This document shows positions 1-8,908 of a DNA stretch of 64,000 nt, in pieces. Source of the stretch: Klebsiella spallanzanii (GTDB taxonomy: Bacteria > Pseudomonadota > Gammaproteobacteria > Enterobacterales > Enterobacteriaceae); assembly GCF_902158555.1 (NCBI RefSeq), contig NZ_CABGGS010000043.1, positions 186,001-250,000 of the forward strand, in the 5' to 3' direction. The position numbers and the translations under genes were made by a program. Within the stretch, counting starts at the first letter, position 1. Each line of letters opens with the position of its first letter. The notes beneath the pieces were generated by a model. That model was not told the DNA's origin. It did no database searches and saw nothing but the letters and a program-made list of their open reading frames with translations.

Positions 1-1105
1 CGCGAAATATTTTGTGAACGCGGAACCCGCAGCGCGGGATATTTTTGCAGGCCTGCCTGTGCAGGATGTGAAAACAAACGACCCTGCGACGATGATGGAT
101 CGTGTTATCAGGGAACTGACCGGCATGGAGTCACAGGCGATGAACTTTTCAGCCACTCCGGGCCGAGTGTCATTTTCAGATGTCGGAGCGTCGCCTGCTC
201 AACACGGAGAACTGGCGGCCAGCTATGGGGCTGATTTCCTTTCGCGGATTAACGTCATACCGGTTACGGAATCCTCTGCAACAGTGGTGAGAATGGGATC
301 GCGCGGCCCGCTTGCCAGCACAAACAACGGCGGCATACGTAGAAATCCGGTAGATAGCACATCCAGAAAGCCTCATCAGTATCATTGCAGGAAGGTCAAC
401 CTTGACGCACAGATCTCCTACGATGAACTTGATGCGTGGAGCCATCTGGATAATTACCCGGAACTGGCGCGTGCGGCGGTAGAGCGACAGAGAAATCTGG
501 ATCGGCTTATGATTGGGTTTACCGGGACGCATTATGCCCCAGTATCAGATCCTGCACTCTGTCCAAATCGGGAGGATTGTGGGGTTGGCTGGCTGGAAAA
601 ATACCGTCAGGAAGCGCCGGAAAGGGTCATGGATGGGCTTTCAGTGGCCGGACGTGATGAGGATAACCAGATCATAGCTTATGGCGACTACGGCACGATT
701 GACGCGCTTGTACTTGATGGCTGGCAGTCAGGCATCAGTAAGCAATACCGGAATGGACTGGTGGCGATTTGCAGCATGAGTACGCTGTTTCGTAAAGAGT
801 TCCCTTTTGTCAATGCGGTCTCTCCCAATCAACCCAATATGGAGCATCTGGTGAATGAGCTGCTTCTGAAGAATCCGACGCTGGGAAATCTTCCCGCCGT
901 GCCCGTCCCGTTCTTTCCTGATAATGCGGTGTGGGTCACATCACTGAGTAACATCGCACTATACTGGCAAAAAGGCAGTATAAGAAAACGGGCTGTAAAT
1001 GAGCCTCATTTCAACCGTCTGGCGGTTTACGAGTCATGGAACGAAGCCTATATGGTGGAAAGATACGAGGCGGGATGCCTGATCGATGGCATCGACTGGC
1101 GCTGA
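1..1105 (+). CDS. P2-family phage major capsid protein (gpN-like), 5' end outside window
   Basis: This encodes a homologue of the phage P2 major capsid protein gpN, which builds the icosahedral head. The frame is open from the first base, so the gene probably starts upstream. The GTG at position 14 is only the first possible start inside the window. Recognisable gpN blocks are DFLSRINVIPV near the N-terminus, GWLEKYRQEAPERVM in the middle, GNLPAVPVPFFP, and the ending YEAGCLIDGI. The N-terminal part before DFLSRIN is longer and divergent compared with P2. In P2 the capsid gene is followed by terminase and head-completion genes. Here the stop is followed by only about 110 bases before the 3' end of a tRNA, so this is the last gene of an integrated element. 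It may be a P4-like satellite carrying its own capsid gene or a prophage remnant; the window does not decide. Confidence 0.85.
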   Translation, partial: AKYFVNAEPAARDIFAGLPVQDVKTNDPATMMDRVIRELTGMESQAMNFSATPGRVSFSDVGASPAQHGELAASYGADFLSRINVIPVTESSATVVRMGSRGPLASTNNGGIRRNPVDSTSRKPHQYHCRKVNLDAQISYDELDAWSHLDNYPELARAAVERQRNLDRLMIGFTGTHYAPVSDPALCPNREDCGVGWLEKYRQEAPERVMDGLSVAGRDEDNQIIAYGDYGTIDALVLDGWQSGISKQYRNGLVAICSMSTLFRKEFPFVNAVSPNQPNMEHLVNELLLKNPTLGNLPAVPVPFFPDNAVWVTSLSNIALYWQKGSIRKRAVNEPHFNRLAVYESWNEAYMVERYEAGCLIDGIDWR

Positions 1106-1176
1106 TGGTATGCGAATATTCTGCTTGATTGCCGATTATTACCGGTAAAAGGTAGCCTATAGGAAGCCTGGGAAAC

Positions 1177-1212
1177 AACAAAGGGTTACGATTTTTATCG
1201 TAACCCTTTGTT
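1177..1212 (-). terminator. Terminator downstream of ileX, at the element boundary
   Basis: A perfect 16-bp stem (1177-1192 with 1197-1212) encloses a 4-base loop. It lies six bases beyond the tRNA CCA end when read leftward. The flanks are A/T-rich on both sides, so it could also stop transcription coming from the capsid gene. Confidence 0.8.
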
Positions 1213-1217
1213 TTATT

Positions 1218-1293
1218 TGGTGGCCCCTGCTGGACTTGAACCAGCGACCAAGCGATTATGAGTCGCCTGCTCTAACCACTGAGCTAAGGGGCC
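1218..1293 (-). tRNA. ileX: tRNA-Ile, anticodon CAU (lysidine-modified isoleucine-2 tRNA)
   Basis: This is a 76-base cloverleaf with encoded CCA, read leftward. The acceptor strands are GGCCCCU and AGGGGCC, the anticodon loop is CUCAUAA, and the T arm contains GGUUCAAGUCC. A CAU anticodon in this context, next to mug, matches E. coli ileX. In that tRNA, TilS converts the first anticodon base to lysidine so that it reads AUA codons. The neighbouring capsid gene lies on its 3' side, the usual arrangement when a phage or island integrates at a tRNA 3' end. The tRNA itself is complete. Confidence 0.96.
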
Positions 1294-1417
1294 GTGGCGA
1301 AGGATTATAAAGTAACTGTTGCCCGCAATCCAGCCTAAAACGCACGCCTGCTGTTTTTATAAACAATGCATTTTCAATCCTTTATAATTGGCTTTTAGGT
1401 ATTGAGCTGGGGAAAAC

Positions 1418-1924
1418 ATGATTAACGATATTCTGGCGCCGGACCTGCGGGTGGTCTTTTGTGGTATCAATCCGGGAAAGTCTTCCGCCCATACCGGTTT
1501 TCATTTCGCCCATCCGGGCAATCGCTTCTGGAAGGTGATTCACCAGGCCGGATTTACCGATCGCCTTCTGAAGCCTGAGGAGGAGCTGCATCTGCTGGAT
1601 ACTCGCTGCGGAATTACCATGCTGGTCGAGCGCCCGACGGTGCAGGCTAGTGAGGTAGAGCTGCTGGAACTGCGAAGCGGAGGGCGGGAGCTGGTCAAAA
1701 AGATGGAAGAGTATCAGCCCCGTGCGCTAGCGATCCTCGGCAAGCAGGCCTTTGAGAAAGCGTTCCAGGCGCGTGGCGTACAATGGGGCAAGCAGCAGGT
1801 GACTATCGGTGCGACGGAAGTTTGGGTGCTGCCAAATCCCAGTGGGCTTAACCGGGCAACGCTGGATAAACTGGTTGAGGCCTACCGGGAGCTTGACGAT
1901 GCGCTGGCGACGCGAGGGCTTTAA
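1418..1924 (+). CDS. mug: G/U(T) mismatch-specific DNA glycosylase
   Basis: Mug excises uracil, 3,N4-ethenocytosine and thymine mispaired with guanine, starting base-excision repair. The protein is 168 residues, the same as E. coli Mug. It has the active-site motif GINPG with catalytic Asn18 and the intercalation motif NPSGLNR near residue 140. It lies next to ileX as in K-12. In K-12 the next gene is rpoD; here two accessory genes intervene. Its stop codon overlaps the stop of the convergent nitroreductase-like gene by a few bases. Confidence 0.97.
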   Translation: MINDILAPDLRVVFCGINPGKSSAHTGFHFAHPGNRFWKVIHQAGFTDRLLKPEEELHLLDTRCGITMLVERPTVQASEVELLELRSGGRELVKKMEEYQPRALAILGKQAFEKAFQARGVQWGKQQVTIGATEVWVLPNPSGLNRATLDKLVEAYRELDDALATRGL

Positions 1925-2541
1925 TTTACAGTCGGTTGCGACTCCAGACTGGTAAACATACTGATATTACGGCGAATCTTATTATTTTCGCCGTAGTCGT
2001 CAACGTAGCCTGCGCGGAGGATCATTTGCGGTGGCTGGCTAAGGCCCAGCGTTTGCGCCAGCTGTTTTCGGAAAGCGTCTTCTTCCAGCATTTGGCTGAT
2101 CGGCTGAATGGAGATACCGTACTGGACGGCATCGAGCCAGAAGGACTCCAGATTCATTCCGCTACGAATGGTTGCTGCAAACATTTCTTCCCCGTTAGAA
2201 AAGCGTAGCCATTGTGCAAACTCCTCTCTTTTGTTCTTATTGAGCGCCTGGGTCTTTGCTGCTTCTACGGCATAACCGACCAGTTTATTAAAACCAGCGC
2301 TATTGCGTGGGTAAAGCCATGGCTGGTGCTGTGCGAGCAGGGCGCTGAGGTGTTTTGGAGCAATAGCGTCATTCTGATAAGGCCGTTTATCGGTATGTCG
2401 GCGCTCAATGAGTTTCAGCGTGACGGCGTTTTGAATGGGAGAAGGCTTATCATCTTTGTGTAGCTCAATATGGGCAACGCTACCGTTGTTTGCGATAGCC
2501 GCGATGCATATTAACAGTCCCGCTAGTATTTTTTTAATCAT
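1921..2541 (-). CDS. Short nitroreductase-like (Acg-type) protein with N-terminal hydrophobic segment
   Basis: The 206-residue product begins with a signal-like hydrophobic stretch (residues 1-23). From about residue 43 it resembles the C-terminal half of Acg-type FMN-binding nitroreductases: an [11 protein letters not shown] block, a short [10 protein letters not shown] helix, then [18 protein letters not shown]. Acg proteins are usually over 300 residues with two nitroreductase halves, so the first half is missing and the middle is shortened. It may be a decayed gene or a small variant. Its start codon overlaps the stop of the upstream TetR gene (ATGA), indicating co-transcription and probable control by that regulator. 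Redox function is inferred from family resemblance only. Confidence 0.6.
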   Translation of the reverse strand: MIKKILAGLLICIAAIANNGSVAHIELHKDDKPSPIQNAVTLKLIERRHTDKRPYQNDAIAPKHLSALLAQHQPWLYPRNSAGFNKLVGYAVEAAKTQALNKNKREEFAQWLRFSNGEEMFAATIRSGMNLESFWLDAVQYGISIQPISQMLEEDAFRKQLAQTLGLSQPPQMILRAGYVDDYGENNKIRRNISMFTSLESQPTVN

Positions 2542-3182
2542 TTAGTCGGTCCTTTTTCTATTATTAATAGTAATGATTCAAAGGCAAAATCAAGAAAGGA
2601 TTTCCGGTCTTTCTCAAGATGACGTAAAAGATAAATTTCTTTACTTGAGGATTTCTCTACTAACCCAGTCAAACAGAGCCAGAACAGCATCATGACATCT
2701 GCGATGGGGGCATTAAGCCTAATCTCTTTTTTTTCTACGGCTCTGGAGATTTGCATGGCGATAATATGATTAATTTCCTCTCCAAGCATATAGATATTGG
2801 TCAATACTTTATTGTTCTTCATTTCTTTTTCAGAACAACCAATTTTTCCGGTTATCCCAGGAAAGTAGACAATGCCGGAGTCATGGAGAGCAATTAGCGC
2901 CTGGCAGAATTCACGATAAAACTCGCGGAACGAATTGTTTTGGCTGGCTATCTGAACAACTTCCTGGTGAAAGCGTTCCATGCCGTCAAGTATAAGATGA
3001 TCCAGGATATCCTGTTTATTGTCAAAATAGGTATAAAGCGTTGTTTTACTGAATCCCGCTTCATGTGCGATCTCATCCATGGTTGTGCCCTCTATTCCAC
3101 GGCTAAGAAATAATGTATTGGATGTTGCTAAAATAACCATCCGATTAAAATCAGCTAGCTGAATTTTACGTTTACTCTTCAT
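2538..3182 (-). CDS. TetR-family transcriptional regulator
   Basis: This 214-residue protein has a TetR DNA-binding domain; the helix-turn-helix spans about residues 33-52 (TTMDEIAHEAGFSKTTLYTYF). The C-terminal ligand-binding domain has no recognisable subfamily. The start has a GGGAAA ribosome-binding site. It is translationally coupled to the nitroreductase-like gene downstream. The gene and its upstream DNA are richer in A and T than the flanking mug and rpoD genes, and the pair is absent from this site in K-12. Both points suggest horizontal acquisition. The ligand is unknown; autoregulation and control of the downstream gene are inferred. Confidence 0.85.
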   Translation of the reverse strand: MKSKRKIQLADFNRMVILATSNTLFLSRGIEGTTMDEIAHEAGFSKTTLYTYFDNKQDILDHLILDGMERFHQEVVQIASQNNSFREFYREFCQALIALHDSGIVYFPGITGKIGCSEKEMKNNKVLTNIYMLGEEINHIIAMQISRAVEKKEIRLNAPIADVMMLFWLCLTGLVEKSSSKEIYLLRHLEKDRKSFLDFAFESLLLIIEKGPTK

Positions 3183-3379
3183 TTTATTTCCCTATGATTA
3201 TTTCCATTTTGTGCATTTAATGCGATTCGTGTACCAATAGTACAATTGTAAAACTATGAGTCCAGTTGTTTGTCTAAATGGGAATGAATAATAAGAAAAT
3301 GACCTAAATATATATCAATAACTTTCGTGGTTAAATGGGAAATATATATTATATGAATTTTTATAATTTGGTCATAAAA

Positions 3380-3403
3380 AAAGCCAGTCATTTGACTGGC
3401 TTT
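3380..3403 (-). terminator. rpoD operon terminator
   Basis: The inverted repeat AAAGCCAGTCA/TGACTGGCTTT ends in a T run when read leftward. It lies 20 bases past the rpoD stop codon and closes the rpsU-dnaG-rpoD transcript. Confidence 0.9.
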
Positions 3404-3421
3404 TGCGGTAAGCGACGATGA

Positions 3422-5266
3422 TTAATCGTCGAGGAAGCTACGCAGTACTTCAGAACGGCTCGGGTGGCGCAGTTTACGCAGGGCCTTCGCTTCAATCTGA
3501 CGAATACGTTCGCGGGTAACATCGAACTGTTTGCCCACTTCTTCCAGCGTGTGGTCGGTATTCATATCAATACCAAAACGCATACGCAGAACCTTTGCTT
3601 CACGGGCGGTCAGGCCTGCCAGAACGTCGTGAGTGGCGGCACGCAGACTCTCAGTGGTGGCAGAGTCCAGCGGCAGCTCGAGGGTGTTATCCTCGATGAA
3701 ATCACCCAGATGCGAATCTTCATCGTCACCAATCGGCGTTTCCATGGAGATCGGTTCTTTGGCGATTTTCAGCACCTTACGGATTTTATCTTCCGGCATC
3801 AGCATACGCTCGGCCAGCTCTTCCGGCGTCGGCTCGCGGCCCATCTCCTGCAGCATCTGGCGGGAAATACGGTTGAGCTTGTTGATAGTCTCAATCATAT
3901 GTACCGGAATACGAATGGTGCGCGCCTGATCCGCGATAGAGCGGGTGATTGCCTGACGGATCCACCAGGTTGCATAGGTGGAGAACTTGTAACCGCGACG
4001 GTATTCAAACTTATCGACCGCTTTCATCAGGCCGATGTTGCCTTCCTGAATCAGATCGAGGAACTGCAGACCGCGGTTGGTGTATTTCTTGGCGATAGAG
4101 ATAACCAGACGCAGGTTCGCTTCAACCATCTCTTTCTTCGCACGGCGAGCTTTTGCCTCACCAATGGACATACGACGGTTGATATCTTTTACCTGCTCAA
4201 TGGTCAGGCCGGTTTCTTGCTCGATCTGCTGCAGTTTCATCAGGCCGCGCTGAACGTCTTCTTTCACGTCAAGCAGCTTCTCAGACCATGGCTTGTTCAT
4301 TGCGATGGCCGCATTGAACCAGGTTTCGCTGGTTTCATTGCCAGTGAACAGAGTGATGAAGTTCTTCTTCGGCATTTTGCACTGTTCAACGCACAGCTTC
4401 ATGATGATACGTTCTTGAGTACGAACGCGATCCATCATGGTGCGCATGCTGTTAACCAGGTAGTCAAACTGTTTCGGCACCAGGCGGAACTGTTTGAATA
4501 CTTCTGACAGTTTCAGGATCTCTTCCTGCGCTGCGGCGTGGCTACGACCTTTCGCTTTGATAGTATCGCGGGTCAGTTCGTACTGCGTACGCAGTTCGGC
4601 GAATTTCTCGCGCGCCAGCTCAGGATCGATGCTGTTGTCGTCATCGCTGCTGTCGTCGTCGTCTTCTTCATCTTCATCTTCGTCGTCATCCATCTCTTCC
4701 TGAGAGAGTTCAGAACCGACGTGCGTTGCCGTTGGCGCCATATCTTCTTCGGCGTTCGGGTCAACAAAACCGGTGATCAGATCGGAAAGACGCGCTTCTT
4801 CTGCTTCAACACGATCGTACTGTTCGAGCAAATAGGTGATAGCTTCCGGATATTCAGCAACCGAGCACTGGACCTGGTTAATCCCGTCTTCGATACGTTT
4901 GGCGATGTCGATTTCGCCTTCACGCGTCAGTAGCTCGACGGTGCCCATTTCGCGCATGTACATGCGGACCGGGTCAGTTGTGCGTCCGATTTCAGACTCA
5001 ACGCTGGAGAGAACCTGCGCCGCAGCTTCTTCCGCATCTTCGTCGGTATTGTTGTTTGTTTCAGCAAGTAAGAGATCATCGGCATCCGGTGCTTCTTCCA
5101 TCACCTGAATGCCCATGTCGTTGATCATTTGGATGATGTCTTCGATCTGGTCGGAGTCGACGATATCTTCCGGCAGATGGTCATTGACCTCGGCATAGGT
5201 CAGATAGCCTTGCTCCTTACCACGTTGGACAAGAAGCTTCAGCTGTGACTGCGGGTTTTGCTCCAT
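3422..5266 (-). CDS. rpoD: RNA polymerase sigma-70 (housekeeping sigma factor)
   Basis: RpoD directs core RNA polymerase to -10/-35 promoters. The start chosen is the ATG at 5266 (MEQNPQSQL), giving 614 residues against 613 in E. coli; an in-frame upstream extension is not conserved. Region 1.1 is followed by the non-conserved region with a strongly acidic Asp/Glu/Ser run around residues 190-215. Region 2 contains the core-binding and -10 recognition helix ([17 protein letters not shown], then [10 protein letters not shown]). Region 4.2 contains the -35 reading helix ([17 protein letters not shown]). It is the last gene of the macromolecular synthesis operon, 150 bases after dnaG. In E. coli additional internal promoters, including a heat-shock one, serve rpoD; I did not map them here. 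Confidence 0.98.
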   Translation of the reverse strand: MEQNPQSQLKLLVQRGKEQGYLTYAEVNDHLPEDIVDSDQIEDIIQMINDMGIQVMEEAPDADDLLLAETNNNTDEDAEEAAAQVLSSVESEIGRTTDPVRMYMREMGTVELLTREGEIDIAKRIEDGINQVQCSVAEYPEAITYLLEQYDRVEAEEARLSDLITGFVDPNAEEDMAPTATHVGSELSQEEMDDDEDEDEEDDDDSSDDDNSIDPELAREKFAELRTQYELTRDTIKAKGRSHAAAQEEILKLSEVFKQFRLVPKQFDYLVNSMRTMMDRVRTQERIIMKLCVEQCKMPKKNFITLFTGNETSETWFNAAIAMNKPWSEKLLDVKEDVQRGLMKLQQIEQETGLTIEQVKDINRRMSIGEAKARRAKKEMVEANLRLVISIAKKYTNRGLQFLDLIQEGNIGLMKAVDKFEYRRGYKFSTYATWWIRQAITRSIADQARTIRIPVHMIETINKLNRISRQMLQEMGREPTPEELAERMLMPEDKIRKVLKIAKEPISMETPIGDDEDSHLGDFIEDNTLELPLDSATTESLRAATHDVLAGLTAREAKVLRMRFGIDMNTDHTLEEVGKQFDVTRERIRQIEAKALRKLRHPSRSEVLRSFLDD

Positions 5267-5416
5267 AAGACGGTATCCACACTTAATTCGTTTGATTGGT
5301 GCAGGCAGACGAACTGCCAACATTTAAAGCGAGGGCGTACTTATATTATTGCCGCTGCGCCTCTGCGCGGCTGTCGGGGGCTTCCCGAACGGTATTCGGC
5401 AGTTAAGCCGTTAAAT

Positions 5417-7159
5417 TCATTTTTTTTCCAGGGCCTGTCTGATTTCCCAGTACTCCCTGCGTTCTTCACTGCTTAAACGGTGTGTGCGATCGCGAGCTAT
5501 CAGCTCTTCCAGTCGCTGTTCAAGCATTGCATCAAAAATTCGGTTTAGCGTGTCGGTGAACATTTTTTCAACATTCTCATCCCTTATATCGTTCCAGGCT
5601 GAGAGTTTTTCAAGTGTTGAGTATTCACTTGTCCCGCGATAATTCTCTAACAGCTGCCCGGTGGTCAGACCTGGCTGCGCGACACAAAGACTCACCAGCT
5701 CGGAGAACAGTCTTAGTCCCGGTAATTTGCTCTGCGCCAGCCCTTGTAAAGGCGGCACCAGCGGCGCCAGACTTGGGTTCTGCACCAGCAGTCCTATAAG
5801 TATACGCATAGGCGTCTGTTTTATCTGCTGAGCCGGGCGTACGACGCCACTTTCTGCCTGTTTCGGCATTAAACGATCAAGCTGTGTATCATCAAAAATT
5901 CCCAGCTTCAGGCCCAGCGTCTGGCGCAGTTGAATACGATGCGCATCGCCTGGAACCTGGCTGATGAGCGGCAGCGCTAGTGCGGCCAGTTGCGTACTGC
6001 CATCCGGTGAACTCAGATCGACCTGCGGTAAGAGGCTGTTGAATAAAAACATGGAGAGCGGCTGAGCCTGCTCCATCCGTGCTTCAAAAACTTCTTTGCC
6101 TTCTTTACGTACCAGCGTATCCGGGTCTTCACCATCGGGCAGGAACATAAAGCGTAGCTGACGACCATCGGTCATGTACGGCATTGCCGTTTCCAGCGCA
6201 CGCCATGCTGCATCGCGCCCGGCGCGGTCGCCGTCGTAACAGCAAATCACGTTGTTTGTTGCCCGGAATAACATATGCATGTGGTCGGCCGTAGTCGATG
6301 TACCCAGCGATGCAACGGCATAGTTGATACCGTACTGCGCCAGAGCGACGACATCCATATATCCTTCGACAACCAGCAACCGCGGTGGTTCTGCGTGGTG
6401 CTGCTGAGCTTCATAAAGGCCATAAAGCTGGCGGCCCTTATGGAAAATATCGGTTTCCGGGGAGTTAAGGTATTTTGGCGTATCGTTACCCAGTACGCGA
6501 CCACCAAATCCAATCACCCGGCCTCGTTTGTCGCGAATCGGAAACATCACGCGATTGCGGAAACGGTCGTAAGTTCTTCCCTGGTCGTTGTTGACCAGCA
6601 TTCCGGCATCGAGCAGCAGTTTCCTGTTGTCGACATTACCGCCGAAACGTTTTAATACGTTATCCCAGCCCGGTGGCGCAAAACCAATAGCAAACTGCTG
6701 GACAACTTCGGCACTCAGGCCGCGTTGCTCCAGATACTGGCGTGCAGGTTCGGCATTCGGTTGGGTGAAGGATTGCTGATAAAAATCATTTAACCCTTCC
6801 ATTAGTTGATAGAGATTTTGCCGTTGATGGCGCTCTATCTGACTCAGACCTGTTCCGGCTTCATATGGCACTTCAAGATTATGCATAGCAGCCAGCTCTT
6901 CGACGGTTTCCACGAACTCGAGCTTGTCGTAGTTCATCAGGAAGTCGATAGCGTTGCCATGCGCCCCGCAGCCAAAGCAGTGGTAAAACTGTTTTTCACC
7001 GTTGACGGTGAAAGAGGGGGTTTTTTCGTTATGGAACGGACAGCACGCGTGAAAATTCTTGCCCTGCTTTTTCAGCTTTACCCGCGCGTCGATGAGGTCG
7101 ACGATGTCGGTTCTTGCCAGCAGGTCATTAATGAATACACGTGGAATTCGTCCAGCCAT
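5417..7159 (-). CDS. dnaG: DNA primase
   Basis: DnaG makes the short RNA primers for leading and lagging strand replication, working with the DnaB helicase. The product is 580 residues (E. coli 581). The N-terminal zinc-binding domain has Cys40, His43, Cys61 and Cys64. The central TOPRIM domain has VVEGYMD and the metal-binding acidic pair in CYDGDRAGRD. The C-terminal about 140 residues form the helicase-binding domain. It is the middle gene of the rpsU-dnaG-rpoD operon. Its leader is unusual here because an ERIC repeat lies between the internal terminator and the start codon, only about 25 bases from the ATG. Confidence 0.98.
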   Translation of the reverse strand: MAGRIPRVFINDLLARTDIVDLIDARVKLKKQGKNFHACCPFHNEKTPSFTVNGEKQFYHCFGCGAHGNAIDFLMNYDKLEFVETVEELAAMHNLEVPYEAGTGLSQIERHQRQNLYQLMEGLNDFYQQSFTQPNAEPARQYLEQRGLSAEVVQQFAIGFAPPGWDNVLKRFGGNVDNRKLLLDAGMLVNNDQGRTYDRFRNRVMFPIRDKRGRVIGFGGRVLGNDTPKYLNSPETDIFHKGRQLYGLYEAQQHHAEPPRLLVVEGYMDVVALAQYGINYAVASLGTSTTADHMHMLFRATNNVICCYDGDRAGRDAAWRALETAMPYMTDGRQLRFMFLPDGEDPDTLVRKEGKEVFEARMEQAQPLSMFLFNSLLPQVDLSSPDGSTQLAALALPLISQVPGDAHRIQLRQTLGLKLGIFDDTQLDRLMPKQAESGVVRPAQQIKQTPMRILIGLLVQNPSLAPLVPPLQGLAQSKLPGLRLFSELVSLCVAQPGLTTGQLLENYRGTSEYSTLEKLSAWNDIRDENVEKMFTDTLNRIFDAMLEQRLEELIARDRTHRLSSEERREYWEIRQALEKK

Positions 7160-7183
7160 ATGCCCCTGTTTTTTGATGACTCA

Positions 7184-7310
7184 TATACACAAAATCATTC
7201 AGGATGCATCAAGGCGGCAAGGGAGCGAATCCTCAGGAGCGTACATCAGTACGAGACTGGGGTGAGCGACTGCAGCCAACACAGAGGCAGCTTGAATGAT
7301 GACGTGTATA
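7184..7310. repeat. ERIC element in the rpsU-dnaG intergenic region
   Basis: This is a near full-length ERIC (intergenic repeat unit) of about 127 bases. Its imperfect terminal inverted repeats begin TATACAC and end GTGTATA, and its centre matches the ERIC core (CTCAGGAGCGTACATCAGTA followed by CTGGGGTGAGCG). It is located within the rpsU-dnaG-rpoD transcript, so it would form a long hairpin in the mRNA just ahead of dnaG. Confidence 0.9.
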
Positions 7311-7319
7311 AACGAAAAT

Positions 7320-7351
7320 AAGCCGCGCATTCCTTCCGGAAGCACGGCCTT
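7320..7351 (-). terminator. Internal terminator T1 between rpsU and dnaG
   Basis: Read leftward, an imperfect stem pairs GCCGTGC with GCGCGGC around a TTCCGGAAGGAA centre. It sits about 45 bases after the rpsU stop. In E. coli the equivalent attenuator lowers dnaG expression relative to rpsU. Confidence 0.75.
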
Positions 7352-7395
7352 ACAACTACAACTCGGTCTGAATTGAGAGCTAAGCTCCCAACAGA

Positions 7396-7650
<255 letters not shown>

Positions 7651-7681
7651 TCAGCGCCAGCTTATTTCAAAATGGTGCGGA

Positions 7682-7711
7682 ATTTTACTGCAATTGCTGC
7701 TGCTTTGTAAA
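7682..7711 (-). promoter_or_regulatory. Candidate sigma-70 promoter for rpsU-dnaG-rpoD
   Basis: Read leftward, TTTACA (7711-7706) and TAAAAT (7687-7682) are separated by 18 bases, upstream of rpsU. A second possible -10 (TATACT) lies further upstream, in agreement with the two tandem promoters known in E. coli. Confidence 0.7.
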
Positions 7712-7789
7712 GCACCGACGCGATTTTTGAAAGGGACTTTTATAAGGACAGGGAGTATACACGAAGTGAACGCCAGGGGTGAGGAAAGT

Positions 7790-7818
7790 TTTACATCAAC
7801 CCGCATTGGCCCTACACT
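7790..7818 (+). promoter_or_regulatory. Candidate sigma-70 promoter for tsaD
   Basis: TTTACA (7790-7795) and TACACT (7813-7818) are separated by exactly 17 bases, about 30 bases before the tsaD ATG. Confidence 0.65.
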
Positions 7819-7848
7819 GCGCGGTATTGAAACGAGGTAAAACTAGCC

Positions 7849-8862
7849 ATGCGTGTACTGGGAATTGAAACATCCTGCGATGAAACCGGCATCGCCATTT
7901 ATGACGACGAAAAAGGTCTGTTAGCCAACCAGCTGTATAGTCAGGTGAAACTGCACGCTGACTACGGCGGCGTGGTGCCTGAACTGGCCTCGCGCGACCA
8001 TGTGCGCAAAACCGTACCGCTGATTCAGGCAGCGCTTAAGGAAGCGGGACTGACGGCAAAAGAGATTGATGCTGTTGCGTATACAGCGGGTCCGGGCCTG
8101 GTTGGCGCGCTGCTGGTCGGCGCAACGGTCGGCCGTTCGCTGGCGTTTGCCTGGAACGTTCCGGCGATTCCCGTACACCATATGGAAGGGCACCTTCTGG
8201 CGCCGATGCTGGAAGATAATCCGCCAGAATATCCTTTTGTCGCGCTGCTGGTTTCCGGCGGCCACACGCAGCTAATCAGCGTCACCGGCATTGGTCAGTA
8301 TGAGCTGTTAGGCGAGTCCATTGATGACGCTGCAGGGGAAGCCTTCGATAAGACGGCTAAACTGCTGGGCCTGGATTACCCTGGCGGCCCGATGCTGTCG
8401 AAAATGGCTTCTCAGGGCACCGAAGGGCGCTTTGTCTTCCCGCGCCCGATGACCGACCGCCCGGGGCTGGATTTTAGTTTCTCTGGCCTCAAGACCTTTG
8501 CCGCCAACACCATTCGCAGCAATGGTGATGACGATCAGACTCGCGCCGATATTGCCCGCGCTTTCGAAGATGCGGTCGTCGATACGTTGATGATAAAGTG
8601 CCGTCGCGCGCTGGAGCAAACTGGCTTTAAGCGCCTGGTGATGGCGGGGGGCGTCAGCGCTAACCGCACGCTGCGCGCGAAGCTGGCGGATATGATGAAA
8701 AAACGCGGCGGGGAAGTGTTCTATGCTCGCCCTGAGTTCTGTACCGATAACGGCGCGATGATTGCCTACGCGGGTATGGTTCGCCTGCACTCCGGCGCGA
8801 AAGCGGAGCTTGGCGTGACTGTCCGTCCGCGCTGGCCGCTGGCTGAGCTGCCGGCGGCATAA
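7849..8862 (+). CDS. tsaD: tRNA N6-threonylcarbamoyladenosine transferase subunit TsaD
   Basis: TsaD, with TsaB and TsaE, transfers the threonylcarbamoyl group onto A37 of tRNAs that read ANN codons. The 337 residues equal the E. coli length. The ASKHA-fold motifs are visible: [10 protein letters not shown] at 5-14, the metal ligands His111 and His115 in [15 protein letters not shown], and the C-terminal STDN-like block [13 protein letters not shown] carrying the last metal ligand Asp. It is divergent from rpsU, the usual enterobacterial arrangement. Confidence 0.98.
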   Translation: MRVLGIETSCDETGIAIYDDEKGLLANQLYSQVKLHADYGGVVPELASRDHVRKTVPLIQAALKEAGLTAKEIDAVAYTAGPGLVGALLVGATVGRSLAFAWNVPAIPVHHMEGHLLAPMLEDNPPEYPFVALLVSGGHTQLISVTGIGQYELLGESIDDAAGEAFDKTAKLLGLDYPGGPMLSKMASQGTEGRFVFPRPMTDRPGLDFSFSGLKTFAANTIRSNGDDDQTRADIARAFEDAVVDTLMIKCRRALEQTGFKRLVMAGGVSANRTLRAKLADMMKKRGGEVFYARPEFCTDNGAMIAYAGMVRLHSGAKAELGVTVRPRWPLAELPAA

Positions 8863-8875
8863 CTCTGATGTTGAA

Positions 8876-8898
8876 CGGGCCGATGTGATCTCGGCCCG
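8876..8898 (+). terminator. Terminator between tsaD and the convergent permease gene
   Basis: CGGGCCGA (8876-8883) pairs perfectly with TCGGCCCG (8891-8898). The stem is followed by CCTTCCTGTTTTATT, a moderate T-rich tail for tsaD. Confidence 0.8.
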
Positions 8899-8908
8899 CC
8901 TTCCTGTT

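Noticed and set aside
3464-4507. Open frame of 347 codons on the plus strand
   Set aside because: Antisense to rpoD; composition mirrors the sigma-70 coding frame and no protein family is recognisable.
4620-4700. Repetitive-looking CTTCATCTTCATC stretch
   Set aside because: It is the acidic Asp/Glu segment of sigma-70 read on the opposite strand, not a separate repeat.
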